Source of the DNA: Morella rubra
Lineage: Eukaryota > Streptophyta > Magnoliopsida > Fagales > Myricaceae
Length of the DNA stretch: 64,000 nucleotides
Assembly: GCA_003952965.2 (NCBI GenBank)
Contig: CM025850.1
Location: 2,059,594-2,123,593 of the forward strand
Direction of reading: 5' to 3'
Position 1 is the first letter of the stretch; each line of letters starts with the position of its first letter. The position numbers and the translations under genes are program-made. This document shows positions 1 through 10,790 of the stretch, one piece after another. The notes below the pieces were generated by a model. It did no database searches and was not told the origin of the DNA. It was given only the letters and a program-made list of their open reading frames with translations.

Positions 1-155
1 CATGAACACTTGATTTCTCCAAGTAGTTGGCACCCCCCTTCCCCAGTATAGCTCCATTGCTTGCTTAGACACTATTAATAGACACAATGATGTAGCTTAT
101 CTAACCCTAGCTTGATTAAGTTAACCCTAGGAGACAAACGATGGTCAAGAACTAG

Positions 156-164
156 TATAAATAG
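156..164 (+). promoter_or_regulatory. TATA box of LTR E1
   Basis: TATAAATAG lies after a conserved AACCCTAG-rich stretch. The same box occurs at the same relative place in copy E3 (51994-52002). A purine-rich leader follows. It probably sets the LTR transcription start about 30 bases downstream. Confidence 0.65.
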
Positions 165-242
165 GGCCAATATGTGAGGGAATTCCTCACACCTTCACTC
201 GGCCATTCATAGAGAGAGAGAGAGATAGTGATCAAGAGCTGA

Positions 243-316
243 AGAGAGAAAGAAGAAAGAAGGAGAGAAAGAAGAAAGAAGGAGAGAAAGAAGAAAGAAG
301 GAGAGAAAGAAGAGAA
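243..316 (+). repeat. Purine minisatellite, 19-bp unit
   Basis: Nearly perfect tandem copies (about 3.5) of a 19-bp unit starting GGAGAGAAAG lie just after the TATA box, inside the presumed transcribed leader of LTR E1. They explain the Ser/Leu/Phe-rich shadow reading frame on the other strand. Confidence 0.85.
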
Positions 317-1529
317 GTAGCCGAGCCCGTAGGAAGAAGAAAAAGAAGAAATTTTTGAGAAGAAGTTGCAAAAGGTTGAGGTATCTTGAGCTTTGATATT
401 TTAGAGGCTATTATCTTGGTATTGATACTAACAGCAAGCTCCATTTAGGTTTTGGAATCCAATGAGTTCATCAAAAATCAAGGAGAATCAAAGAGGTAAG
501 GGTAGTTTTCATTTTGGTGGTATTTGTGGTATTCTTGATGATTTGAGGTTAGGAACATATTAGGTTTTAATCTGGAACCCTTGATTATGCTAAACATGAA
601 GTTGGAATGGTTAGAGGAAAAGAGAAAAATGAAGATATGGAGATTATTGTCAAACTTGATCATAGACCCCTTAGGATGATTTTAATATGATTTAGTGGAA
701 ATAATTACATTACATGCTTTCTGGATATATTAGAGAATATTAGAAGCATATAGGATGGCTTGCATGCGAAGGTTAACGTGAAAAATGAAGAATTAGCCAA
801 TTTGATAAAACCTAGCCTAGTTTTGCATATTCTGTGACAGCATCTTACTTAGGGGACCATCGCATGTTGGAAATGTGCTCTCCATGACCTCAAATTTGGT
901 GGGTCAAAACTAGATAATATTAGGAACCTTCAGTTAAAATGTCAAGTCAATTGGAGTTAGGATGAAAAAGTTATGGCCATTTGAATTTTACTGTTAAAAC
1001 TAGAATTTTAACTAAATCGGGTCAATTTGTGGCTACACGGGTTGGGCATCATTTCTACCACCTGGGCTGACTCAAGTGGGTTTTAGAACTTCTAATATGG
1101 TCATACTATGGGCTTCCAAGCAAAGCCCATGTCTAAGTCCTTTTTGTACCTTAAATACCTAACTTAGACAACATGTGAAATAGGTTATTGGGTTGGGCTT
1201 GTTCTAGTTTGAAATCATGAAGTTTTCTTAATAAGCATACTGATTAAAACAATGATTAAGATAATAATCTTGGCTAATTAAAGGCTTAGTATTATTTGTT
1301 TTATAAATAAAATACAATACATGTAGTAATTATAATTAAATAATTACCATGTGAAATAATTGATTGCATATGACTTGTAACCAAGATTGAGGAACATTAA
1401 TGCATGTGATTAGTAAATGATAAAGAGCATGCTTTAAAAAAATAGCATCAATGATATAATGGATATGGCATTTGCATCAATGGCATCTGCATCAATGGCA
1501 TTTGCACCATGAAAATTCAATGTTAATGG

Positions 1530-1682
1530 GTGACAGTACCGATCCCTGGGGAGTGCAACCATCACTACCGGGTAGTGTATGGCCTCGAGGTAGAAGGCAT
1601 AGATCTTTACCCAAATCCTGGGCAACGAAATGCCTAGGACTGTCCTATAGTGCAGGGGAGATTGGACGCACAACCCTGTCAC
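1530..1682 (+). other. Conserved LTR segment with paired arms (possible structured RNA)
   Basis: GTGACAG at 1530-1536 is complementary to CTGTCAC at 1676-1682 and could close a 153-nt fold. Inside, 1559-1582 can form a hairpin (CCAT-CACTAC paired with GTAGTG-ATGG). Corresponding segments occur in E2 (9700-9861), E3 (53357 to about 53511) and, more weakly, B2 (49421-49660). Role unknown. Confidence 0.5.
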
Positions 1683-1905
1683 TGGGGGTAAATAGGGAGC
1701 ATCAAAGACAAAGGACATACAACATGAGCTTGTTATTCATATTGCATATGATAATGACTGGTATTAATTCTAAAACTTTCACTGTTTATTTTAAATGCAA
1801 GTCCTGTTTTCAAATGCTTATCATCACATTCCCCTTTACCACCTTACTAAGTCCTTAAGACTCTTCCCGTTATCTTGTCCATATTGATTAGCTCTAAGAC
1901 AAACT

Positions 1906-2133
1906 ATGGCGATATTCAAGTCATTCATCACCAATGAGCTCCCCACCCATGTTTTGATTATCCATGTACGAGTCCTAGTCTCAGACGACTTGGATGTGAT
2001 CGTGAACCATCAGCCCTACTTAGTTTTGAAGGATCTACCACCAAATGCACTGTACGAGAACGGCCCATTGGGGGAGAATCACACCGACTTGAATTGGGTG
2101 GATCTCACCCTGTCTGACGACGATGAAGACTAA
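1906..2133 (+). CDS. LTR-encoded small acidic protein, E1 copy
   Basis: This is an uninterrupted 75-residue ORF in the 3' third of LTR E1, downstream of the TATA box and before the LTR end. The middle holds a beta-rich-looking segment with the core HVRVLVSDDLDVIV, followed by a proline-containing stretch and an acidic end, LSDDDED. Copy E2 (10057-10293) keeps the frame with one stop, and copy E3 (53799-54038) has several stops. LTR A carries a shorter related ORF (14783-14977) with the same R-V-x-V-x-x-D-L-D-V core and acidic tail. I do not recognise the family. The start is the first ATG of the conserved frame. Protein expression is not shown by sequence alone; the core and tail shared across two LTR families argue for past selection. 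Confidence 0.5.
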   Translation: MAIFKSFITNELPTHVLIIHVRVLVSDDLDVIVNHQPYLVLKDLPPNALYENGPLGENHTDLNWVDLTLSDDDED

Positions 2134-2592
2134 ACGTCTAGAGATGTTTTAGTTTTATGTTTTATTTATAGTTTTTAACTTGTCTGTATATAATCTTTGA
2201 ATAGTAGGGTTAGCGATCATAAATTAGGCTTATCTATTAATAGCCTAAATTTTTATAAGGACCTTAGGGTCCTCTGTAATCCCTAACCCTTATGGATAGA
2301 TTGCTTTCTTTTATTTTTGTGTGCTATTTCCTTATGTACTAGTGATGTTTGTTCTGTTTTTAAGTATGTTAGTATTTTAATTTAACTTGGCTTCCATTTT
2401 CATCATTTTATTTTTGAGTAATTTTACAAGTCTTCTGCTATATGTTTTACAAAGTAGTAAATCTTTACAAACCCCAAGGAAAAATGCTGCAGTCTCAAAA
2501 ACCTAAAGATTGACGTGCTGTAATCTAGCTTTTTATGCATCTCTGTTATTACAAAAGAACTTAGAGACTAATACAAGCATAGGGATGTGACA

Positions 2593-4049
2593 CTTGTGAT
2601 CAAAACAATACGTTTAGACGTTGTGGACCAGTTTGGAAGGACATTGGAATGATTCTTTACAAGTTTGAACATTTATTTTCTCCATTATTTTTCATTATTA
2701 TGCTTCATTTAGCTGTTCATTTACCTCGAGAAGTGAAACTTGGAGGTCTAGTTAAATTTCGGTGGATGTATCCAATTGAGAGGTACAAGGGGAAGTTGAA
2801 GTATTTTGTCAAGAATAGGGCATGGTCTAAGGGCTCCATAGCAGAGAATTAAGTTTTAAATGAATGTCTAACTTTTTGCTCAACGTATTTGGTATGATTG
2901 AGACAAGATTCAATAGAAAAGACCGAAATTACACTAACCTAGATGATCGAACTACTTGGGGTTATCGTGTTTCTCTATTTGCTCAGAATGTTCGCCCGCT
3001 GGGAGCTGTTTGGGTCATGATTTGGGTAAAATGAATTACAAAAGCGCAGTGATACGTACTCCAAGCCAACGTATAGATTAAGCTTTTTTTACAATCATTG
3101 CTCATTTAAACACTTATTAGTTAATATTATTTTATTTTGTTATAAAATATCTTATTTGTTTATAGCGAGCACTTGGGAGAGATGATGAAGCAATCTCCAA
3201 TAAATGTTAATAGGAGGCACGATGAAGGATTTCTTATGGTTTAGAAATCGGGTATTTATTTTATTTTGTCTCTATTATATGTTGCACTTTTATTCATCTT
3301 TTATTTATTTATTCACATTATCGAGTGTTTATTATTTTTTATTCAAACTATGTGCAATGAAAATCCAGGCTCGACGTTGTATGATTTGTATGCATTAGCA
3401 TCCGGTCCAGATCAAATGACATTTTCTTATTATGGGTGTGTAGTGAACAGAATTAGGTTTCACACGAACCTTTAGATTAGTCACATGGTTGTTCCAGGAC
3501 CATGCTGGAAGATGTTGATTTTTATAGCCAAGTCGTGGAGATTTATGCGTTGCGTTATTTGCGCCAAAATTTATTTAGTTTATTTATTCAAATGTGACTA
3601 GTTTGACTTGAGTACTCAAAACTTAGGTCTTGATAAAAGTGGTCGGTTTGTTAGTATTAACACATCCCACAAGTGGTACAAAGATGACCCGTTCGTGCTA
3701 GCTCTCAGGGGAATCAAGTATTTTATATCGATGATATGAAGTTAGGTGGTCACTGGAAGATTGTTCAAAAGATTACCCCTAGAAACACGTATGATATTCC
3801 ACCTATTGAAGATGAAGCTAGTGAAGACCGTCGAACCATGAAGCATACCAGGAGAATGAGTCTATTGAGTATTTTGTGGACTTTAGCTCATTTGACATTA
3901 TCCCGTTGACTAGAAATGATCAAGACTTATGTGCCAGTAACCGATGAGAGTATCCCCAACAATTGCGTGACATAGAAGAAAGCGATGATTCATCGGACTC
4001 GTTCAGTAATGATTGTAGTGATTCTGAAGAATATGACTCCGAGGACTAA
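2593..4049 (+). pseudogene. CACTA transposase (TNP2 type), 3' part, broken
   Basis: This is the C-terminal part of an En/Spm (CACTA) transposase, the enzyme that cuts and rejoins element ends. 2610-2851 encodes a DUF4218-like region (ILYKFEHLFSPLFF, then VHLPREVKLGG and a W-MYPIERYKGKLK segment). After an intron-like AT-rich gap, 3370-3690 encodes a DUF4216-like region (CDWFDLS-type motif, here frameshifted, then NLGLDKSGRFVSIN). The end is an acidic tail, DSEEYDSED, stopping with TAA at 4047-4049. Frameshifts and stops break the frame throughout. LTR E1 interrupts the 5' side at 2592. It is collinear with 36430-37899 and 42343-43008. Domain names are from family knowledge. Confidence 0.8.
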
Positions 4050-4129
4050 AGTAATTTATCATTTCAATTTACTTTGCATTTGTATTTTATATTCATTTTG
4101 AGTTACATGCATAATTTTTTTCACTAATA

Positions 4130-5740
4130 TTGATTTATTTGGTCACAAGAGGATGTCATTGCAGCGGGAGGAAAATGTCTTCGGTGCGATTTATCTGGCA
4201 CATCGGTTTGAGCTAATGGTAATCTCAATACAGTAGCAACGTTGGGTCCTTTGCTTAGAGATTGCAATGAATTACCATCACCTACCACACCCAGTCCAGT
4301 AGGCACCCAAAGTAGTTGTGCGTGTAAGTATCTTATCTGATCGATTTCGATTAAATATTATTACTTTCCAAATTGTATGCTAACTAATTTTTAAACGCAT
4401 TATTTTTCATTTGTAGTGACGTCCAGTATCAAGCACAGAAGGGGTAGTATGCGCGGTATTACATTACACAAGGCTCCTCGTGGAGGAAAACTGACTGTTC
4501 ATATCCCTGATAGGCATACGGGGGTGATGACTAGGCATCCTCGATGCTTTCAACTCAATTGGTTCGCTCATTTGACAACTTGTCCCATTTCAAACGACTA
4601 AGTGGAGGGAAGGCCCTGATCAAGTTAAATCATACATGATAAACCGAGTGTTGGTAAGTATAATTTATTAAATTTTAATTGTGCAAATTTTTATACGAAT
4701 TAATTAATTGTTATATATGTTAAGGATGACTTTTAACTAGATTATGATCGACCCGAGGATCGCATTACTGTGACATCTACGATAAACACAGCATACGGGA
4801 CGCATAAGAATAGAATGTACCAGCATTACTTGATGTTCAATACAAAAGAAGAGGCAGTACGACACCTGTATACCAAGATGAACAAGGAAGAATGGGCTCG
4901 TGTTTGTGATTCATTCTCGAGAAAGAAATTTTATGTTAAAAATTTTTATTCCATCTTGAATGTTTATTTTATTTTATTATTAATTATCATAACAACTATA
5001 AATATACAATACAGAGGAGGATGCAATCTACTGAGAGAATAGAGCTAAGCTAAAGATTACACACACATCGGGAGCGAGGTCCTTCCAATGCATGAGAGCG
5101 TTGTTAGTAAGTAATAAATTTACATTTTTTAGAGATATTACTTAAATAAATGACTTAGGTATTTTAATATGCACGTTGGATATTTCTTTTGGTACACAAA
5201 AAAATCGAGAATCTATCAGATTAATCTTGCGTTGCTATATAAAAAAACACATACTAATAAGGATGGCATGTGGACATCAGAAGATGCACAGAAAATTTTG
5301 TAAGTTGTAATGTTAGATTTAATGATGCATTTGTTATCTCTTATGTTTCATATGTGCTAATTTTATCTTGTTTTCTAAATTTGTAGGAAAAAAATAGAGG
5401 CGTTACAATTGCAGCACGAGTCAGAGGGAAAATCATACATGAAGTGCAGATTTTCCCTGAGATATTGGGGACGAAAGCAGGTTACATGCATGGTTTAGGC
5501 TGTTTTGTTCAGTCTATTGGGTAATCGTCTTCAGTCTCGGCCGTTGATTTATGCTAGAGATTCGAGGAGGCCAGATTAGAGATAAAGGAGATGAGGGCTA
5601 GACAGATGGAATATTTTAGTCAAGCGGTTAGAAATGACGCAAACGATGTGAGAGCATCAATAGATAATGAAGCACCAACAGTGGAAGCAACATGAAGAGC
5701 ACGAATGAAATAATAAATGTGTGAGTAGATGATGGAGACA
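4130..5740 (+). pseudogene. CACTA second gene (Transposase_24 / Ptta type), broken
   Basis: This is the downstream CACTA gene, collinear with 37985-39618 and 43095-44706. Pieces in order are a Ser/Pro/Thr-rich start; GGKLTVHIPD near 4490; a DRPEDRITVTSTINT-like segment near 4750; MNKEEWARVCDSF near 4880; an asparagine/lysine segment ending in an HTSGARSFQ-type motif near 5070; and a coiled-coil-like EEARLEIEEMRARQME region near 5565. Exons are separated by AT-rich introns with visible GTAAG donors and TAG acceptors. Many frameshifts make it inactive. The usual role is uncertain; the family is found beside TNP2 in plant CACTA elements. Confidence 0.7.
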
Positions 5741-6104
5741 GACAGCTAACATCGCCTATGATGCCCAAACGGAGATTTAGGTGGATTATATATTTTCACT
5801 AATTGATCAGTACTCGATTATGTATTTTATTTACTTATGACGATTACATATAGATACTTCATTATTACTATGAGTGTTGAATATCTTTATATCAGTATTG
5901 AATATCTTTCGATTACCATTTTCCTATCCTCCCTCTCTTTTTGATAATGACATAGGGGGAGAAAATGTAATGAGAAATTTTGTTGTATTCTCAGGCCATG
6001 TAAAGAAACATTCCATATTTTGCATTTTCTCTCTTTGCATTTTGGCTTTTTCACACATGTACTTCATTGAGCCCTATAATTGTATTAAACACCGTGACAT
6101 GTTC
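5741..6104. other. AT-rich stretch, no gene seen
   Basis: The tail of the CACTA remnant fades into AT-rich sequence. A CCTCCCTC-TTTTTGATAATGACAT-GGGGGAG-like stretch at 5929-5960 resembles sequence found near plant copia elements. No supported ORF or repeat boundary is visible. Confidence 0.4.
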
Positions 6105-7142
6105 TTAAATGATTATATTTTTTATTTTAGGAGTTTTCGTGTTGAAATGGATAGGATTGCACATCATTAAAGCAATGAAAATCTCCTCCAGCCAAGATGG
6201 TGTCGACACATGGGATACAAAGTGTCGACACATTGCGTTACTACCAGCTAGACACTTTGATAGTGTCGACACATGTGAAGCAGACTGTCGACACAAGAGA
6301 AGATATTGTCGACACATGGGGAAGAAACCGTCAACACATGGAGAAGGAACTGTCGACACATATCACAGGCACCTGAAAGCTATTTTCAGGCTTGAAGAAG
6401 GTGTCGACACATGTAGCGGAATCCTTGTTTTCTAAAGATGACATCAATGCGATTTCAAGACGTTGTGGCACTTAGGGCACCTCTCTAACATTCCAAAAAG
6501 GCCATTGGGGACCACCCAAGACTGAAGGCTTTAAATACAACTTTATGGAGAGACAAAGGAGCCTCTTGCATCATCAATCTTGACCTAGCCTCCAAACAAG
6601 ACAGAAAAAGAGCAAAAGAAGAAACTTACGTATTTTCTGGGAAAGCTGCTCCTGTCACTTGCTATTCTTGTTGCAATCAATCTCTGATCTTCTCTTTTAG
6701 CTCATCATTGTACCTTATATTTGGTCATCAAGCTTTTAAAGCTATTGTTTATCATTTCTTCCATACAACCTTGAAAAACACTAAAGTGTATACACTTGCC
6801 TACCGGTTTAAGATAGAAGAAATCTCATTGGTTTGAGATTTATTGTACGAGTTGAAAGCGTGAGTTCGGAAAAATGCTTGTAACGTTTACTTAACACCTA
6901 GAAGCTAAGTTGTGACTACTATTGGATTATAGTGGAGAAAGCCCAAGGAAGGCAATAGCCTCGGAGTTGGACGTAGGCAAGTTTTGGACGAACCACCTAA
7001 AAATTTCGGTGTTATCTCTTCTCCTTAACTCTCTTAATTTATTGCTATTATTTGCTGCGTTTTGATTCATATTGCTTGAAACTTCTTTTTAGATCTGAGT
7101 TTTTATTTGAAAAAGTTTCATATTTGAGAGGTCAAAAACAAC
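6105..7142 (+). mobile_element. LTR-like block, family C, copy C1
   Basis: It is collinear with 18980-19835: a shared opening after GTTTTC.TGTTGAAATG, an array of TGTCGACA palindromes, the phrase CACTTAGGGCACCTCTC, a TATA-like TTTAAATA near 6529, and a 3' part with AACCACCTAAAA. Copy C3 begins TGTTAGCCCAAGG, a copia-type LTR start, but the start of C1 is not recognisable. It ends against the inverted block C2 at the AACAACCCAAGAGGGGGGG stretch. LTR identity is inferred from the TG start, TATA box and repeated copies. Confidence 0.6.
6200..6410. repeat. Array of TGTCGACA palindromes in C1
   Basis: Seven copies of the 8-bp palindrome TGTCGACA occur in 211 bp, four of them extended to GTGTCGACAC (6200, 6222, 6263, 6401). 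One further copy is GTCAACAC, a CpG-to-CpA change. Spacing is irregular (about 20-60 bp) and the intervening sequence is not repeated, so this is an array of sites rather than a simple tandem repeat. Confidence 0.85.
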
Positions 7143-8463
7143 CCAAGAGGGGGGGTGAATTGGGTTTTATAAAACTTTTCTCCTTTTTCTTCTAAACCCA
7201 ATAAGCTAAGGAGCCGATCTAAGGAGCACAAAATAAATCTATTTAATCAAGGACTAATATAGAGAATGAAAAAAAGACAAACAAGTGCAACAAATAAATG
7301 GAGATAAGGATAGAGAGATGACACCGTGTTTTTAGGTGGTTCGGCCAACACTTGCCTACGTCCACCCCCAAGGCTATTGACTTCCTTGGGCTTCCTTCAC
7401 TATTTTCCAAATAGTAAGTACACCTTAGCTTCACGGGTGCTAAGTAACCTTTACAAAGTGTTTTCGAGCTTACACTTTAGCTCACTCTCTCAAATCCTCA
7501 CAACCTAGAGGATTTCTTCTACACAACAAGTAGGACAAGTGTTTTTCACAAACACTCACGTGTTTTTCAAGAATGGGTACAAAGAGAATCTTAGTAAAAG
7601 CTCTTTAAGCTGAATAAACAAGTGTGAGGTACTGAGGTGTGCAAAGAGACAAGATTTGCAAGAGAGCTACAGTATTTGCAGGTGGGAGTACGAGCTTTCT
7701 TGGATGGTGGAGCTTCCTTTCTCTTTGAAAGCTTTTTCTCTCTCTAGAAATTAGGGCAAGTGTTAATGGCGCAACCTCTTATCTTTCTCTCTCCATCATC
7801 TTCTATTTAAAGCTTCTAGGGCACCAAGGGTCTTCTTGTAAAGCTTGAGTGCCGTTGGAGGTCATTTGAGACATTTGGATACCTTTTTGAATAAGTTGAC
7901 GTTGCTCAAAGAAATCTGCAAAATAAGACAATGTCTGACACATGTGGTATGTGCTGACACATTGAACTTTGCCAAGAGAAAAGGAGTCTCGGGTGTTAGT
8001 TCAATGTGTCGACACTTAGGTCAATGTGTCGACACTTCCCATACTTAGCCAAAAAAATCACTTTGAATGGCCTGAAAAGCAACCTTTCGGGAGATAGTGC
8101 AATGTGTCGACACTTAGGGTCAATGTGTCGACACTTCCAACACTTAGTCACAAAAAAATGTTCTTTAACAAGAACTATCCCAATACAATCATTCTCAAAA
8201 CCATTTACAATGAAAAGATGATCATTTAACAAGTACAATGAAGATCAAGTAGCTTAGAGAGAATTTTTAAAGAGAGAAACAATGATACTTGACAAAAATC
8301 CTTTTAAGAGAAAGGATTGATAATTGTAAAATCTAAAGTCCTTAAAAACTTAGAACTTTGTTATCATCAAAATCAATTGAAGATTGTTTGTAAAAACAAC
8401 CTTGGGCTAACAATATTCTATTTAAACCCAATTCACTCTCCTATTGGGTTGTTATCTTGACTC
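7143..8463 (-). mobile_element. LTR-like block, family C, copy C2 (inverted)
   Basis: On the minus strand the block starts TGTTAGCCCAAGG at 8416 and carries four GTGTCGACAC sites (8006, 8026, 8104, 8125) and the AACCACCTAAAA phrase near 7340. The outer edges form an imperfect inverted repeat: AACAACCC-AGAGG-GTGAATTGGG around 7138-7172, and its complement at about 8425-8458. C1 and C2 therefore stand tail to tail. Confidence 0.6.
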
Positions 8464-8499
8464 ACATATTATTTGCAGGACAAGGAAGGGAAGGAAGCC

Positions 8500-10790
8500 A
8501 AGTGGGAAGGAAATTGTGAAGAAAAATGTTGAGGTATCCTCTCCTTTTGTCAATGTGGTTATCACCTTGACCTTGTCCCTAATGGTAATGATTCTTGTCA
8601 GTTCATGATACCCTAACTTCCGGTCACCAATCCAAGATCTAAGAGGTAAGCGATAGATTCATAGTAGTGATGAATGTTGGCATTATGATTTGATTAGGGT
8701 AGAAAATGTTTAGGAGCATGCTAGGATTGGATCTTTGAACTTTGTTTATACTAAATAGGTTGGTTAGATGAAAATTTGTTGTACAAATGGAAGTAGTTGT
8801 TGCTTGATCTTGATTTTAGACGTGTTAGGATAATTTTTTGTGATCTGGTGGAATTATGTGATTATTGTGGTTGCTAGATGATTTAGAGGGTATTATAAGA
8901 CCTAAGGATAGTTTGCATGTAAGAATTTAAGTGTAAAAAATGAAGAACTAAGCAATTAGACAACATATATGCTAGTTTTGCTATTCTGTGAGGACGGTGC
9001 ACTTAGGCGATTATAACATGGCCCAAAAGACATCTTTTTGACACCCAATTTGGAGGTCTTGTACGCGACAGAGTCAGGAACCTAGCATTCAAAAGTTGTT
9101 GTTAAAATGGAGTATTTAAAAATTAGGGTTAAAATGGAGTATTTAAGTAAAACGGGCTATCTTATCTGACAACGAGTTGGGCTTTGTTTCTAGTGTTTGG
9201 ATTGATTCAGATGGGCTTTGAAACTCATAAAATTTAATAAGATGTGGGCTTACAAGTGGAGCCCAAATTTATGTCCTTTTTGGATGAAAAGCCTAAGTAG
9301 ATAACTTATTAAAAACATATAAGTTGTTGGACTTGCCTTTGTTTAAAAATTAGAATTTCTTAAAAAAGATTTAATGATTAGCTTACTGATTTAGAGAATG
9401 TTAATTTGAAAATCTTGGCTTAAGTAAGATTTAGTATACTTACTTTTGAAATAAAATACAAGTCATGAATATGTGACTAAACGAATAATTGCCATGTGAA
9501 TAAAATTAGTGCATAATATACATGTATTAGTGAATGAGATTAGTGCATAAAAGACATATGATTTGTGAATGAAAAAAAATATGAGATTAGTGTATGATAG
9601 CAAGCATGGATTATATGGCATGAAAACATATGCATTGGATGAGTCATGTGAATTCACCTCACGGATGTCAAGTGGAAAAGTGAGAAAACAAAGATATGGG
9701 TGACGGTACCGATTATCGGGGGAGTGCAACCATCACTATGGGGTAATGGATGGCCTCTTGGGCAAAAGGCAATAGAAGAGCCTTTGCTCCATGCTCTGGT
9801 GCAACGGATAGCACAGGATTGTCCCTGTAGAAAAGGGGAGAGGGCCGCACAATCCTGTCACTTAGGGGTAAAACAGTGAGCACCAAAGGATGTTGGAAAG
9901 GTTATACGGCCCAAGCATTGCATTCATTCATCATTCTGAATCTCATTATATGAAATGACTGATATTGCTCCTATGACATTAACTACTCATGAATATGTAA
10001 GTATTGTATCTCTTTCTGTTAACTGTCTATTTTTCTGTTTATCATTAAGACAAAAAATGGCACTATTCGAGTCATATATTTCCCATGAGCTCCCCACCCA
10101 TATCCCGATCATCCATGTTTGAGTTTTGGTCTCGAAGGATCTTGAAGTGATCATGAATCATCAGCCCTACCTGGTCCCCAAGGACCCACCCCCAAATGTT
10201 CTCATCATCCCTCAATATGTGGCAAATCCCCTTGGACAGAGTGTCCTAGACCTTAACTGGGGAGACCTCATCCTAACTGGCGAAGAAGACTGATCTTTTT
10301 ACTTTTATTTAGCTTTTATAATTTGTTTGTATATAACTTCCAAACAGTAGGGTTAGAGATTTCGTTAGGCTTAAAGTGAACCACGAGGTTCACTAATTTT
10401 GTCAATTAATAGCCTGATTTTGTAAGGATCCTACGATCCTCCCTAATCCCTAACCCCCCCCCCCTCCTTTTGGAATAGGTGTTCTTCTTTTCTTGTGTTT
10501 GATTTTACTATCTATTGCTAGAACATGTGTTCAGCGTTGCTTGATCGTCTTTTAATTGTTTCAATGTTTTTAAGTTTTTTAACTTGACTTCCATTTTCAC
10601 CTTAATATTTCCAAGAATATGTACAAGTTTTCCGTTGTATTTTTGAGTAGTATTTGGTTTAAAATTTCAAGGCAAATCCACAATCTCGAGAACTTAGAAT
10701 AAGAACGTGTCATAATCTCGCCATTTATAACATCTCTATTATTATAAAGAGATCTTAAAAACTAATTTAGGCACAAGGCATGACATACAA
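8500..10790 (+). mobile_element. Long LTR, family E, copy E2 (5' truncated)
   Basis: It matches E1 from about position 360 onward: AGATCTAAGAGGTAAG, the same order of conserved blocks, the GTACCG structured segment (9700-9861), the short ORF (10057-10293), the CCTAATCCCTAACC phrase, and an end near GGCATGACA at about 10790. The TATA region is missing, replaced on the left by family C sequence. Left boundary is approximate. A C/T-rich homopolymer run sits at about 10455-10468. Confidence 0.65.
10057..10293 (+). pseudogene. LTR small acidic ORF, E2 copy, one stop
   Basis: 79 codons are collinear with 1906-2133, from ATG through HELPTHIPIIHV, then a TGA in place of an Arg codon (CGA to TGA), then VLVSKDLEVIMNHQPYLV, and an end with GEED. 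Except for that one stop the frame is open, with no frameshift over 237 bp. The change at a CpG is typical of decay of methylated transposon DNA. Confidence 0.55.

Larger units (their letters stand above)
1..2592 (+). mobile_element. Long LTR, family E, copy E1 (5' end outside window)
   Basis: The block matches the full-length solo LTR at 51255-54520 in order: conserved leader with TATAAATAG, a purine-rich stretch, a GTACCG/GTGCAACCATC segment, a short ORF, and a terminus ending GTGACA. It ends at 2592, and CACTA transposase sequence starts directly after, so it was inserted in that gene. No gag or pol is seen, which suggests a solo LTR or the 3' LTR of an element lying outside. Assignment to Ty3/gypsy chromoviruses is inferred from its likeness to LTR A, which follows a chromodomain. 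Confidence 0.75.

Noticed and set aside
6200..6410. CRISPR-like array
   Set aside because: Repeats are only 8-10 bp, palindromic and irregularly spaced, in a plant LTR.
6109..6435. 108-residue frame with repeated CRH motifs (and minus-strand MST/HVST repeats)
   Set aside because: It reads through the TGTCGACA sites; the apparent Cys-His repeats come from the palindrome and are not a zinc-finger protein. Same for 19066-19350.
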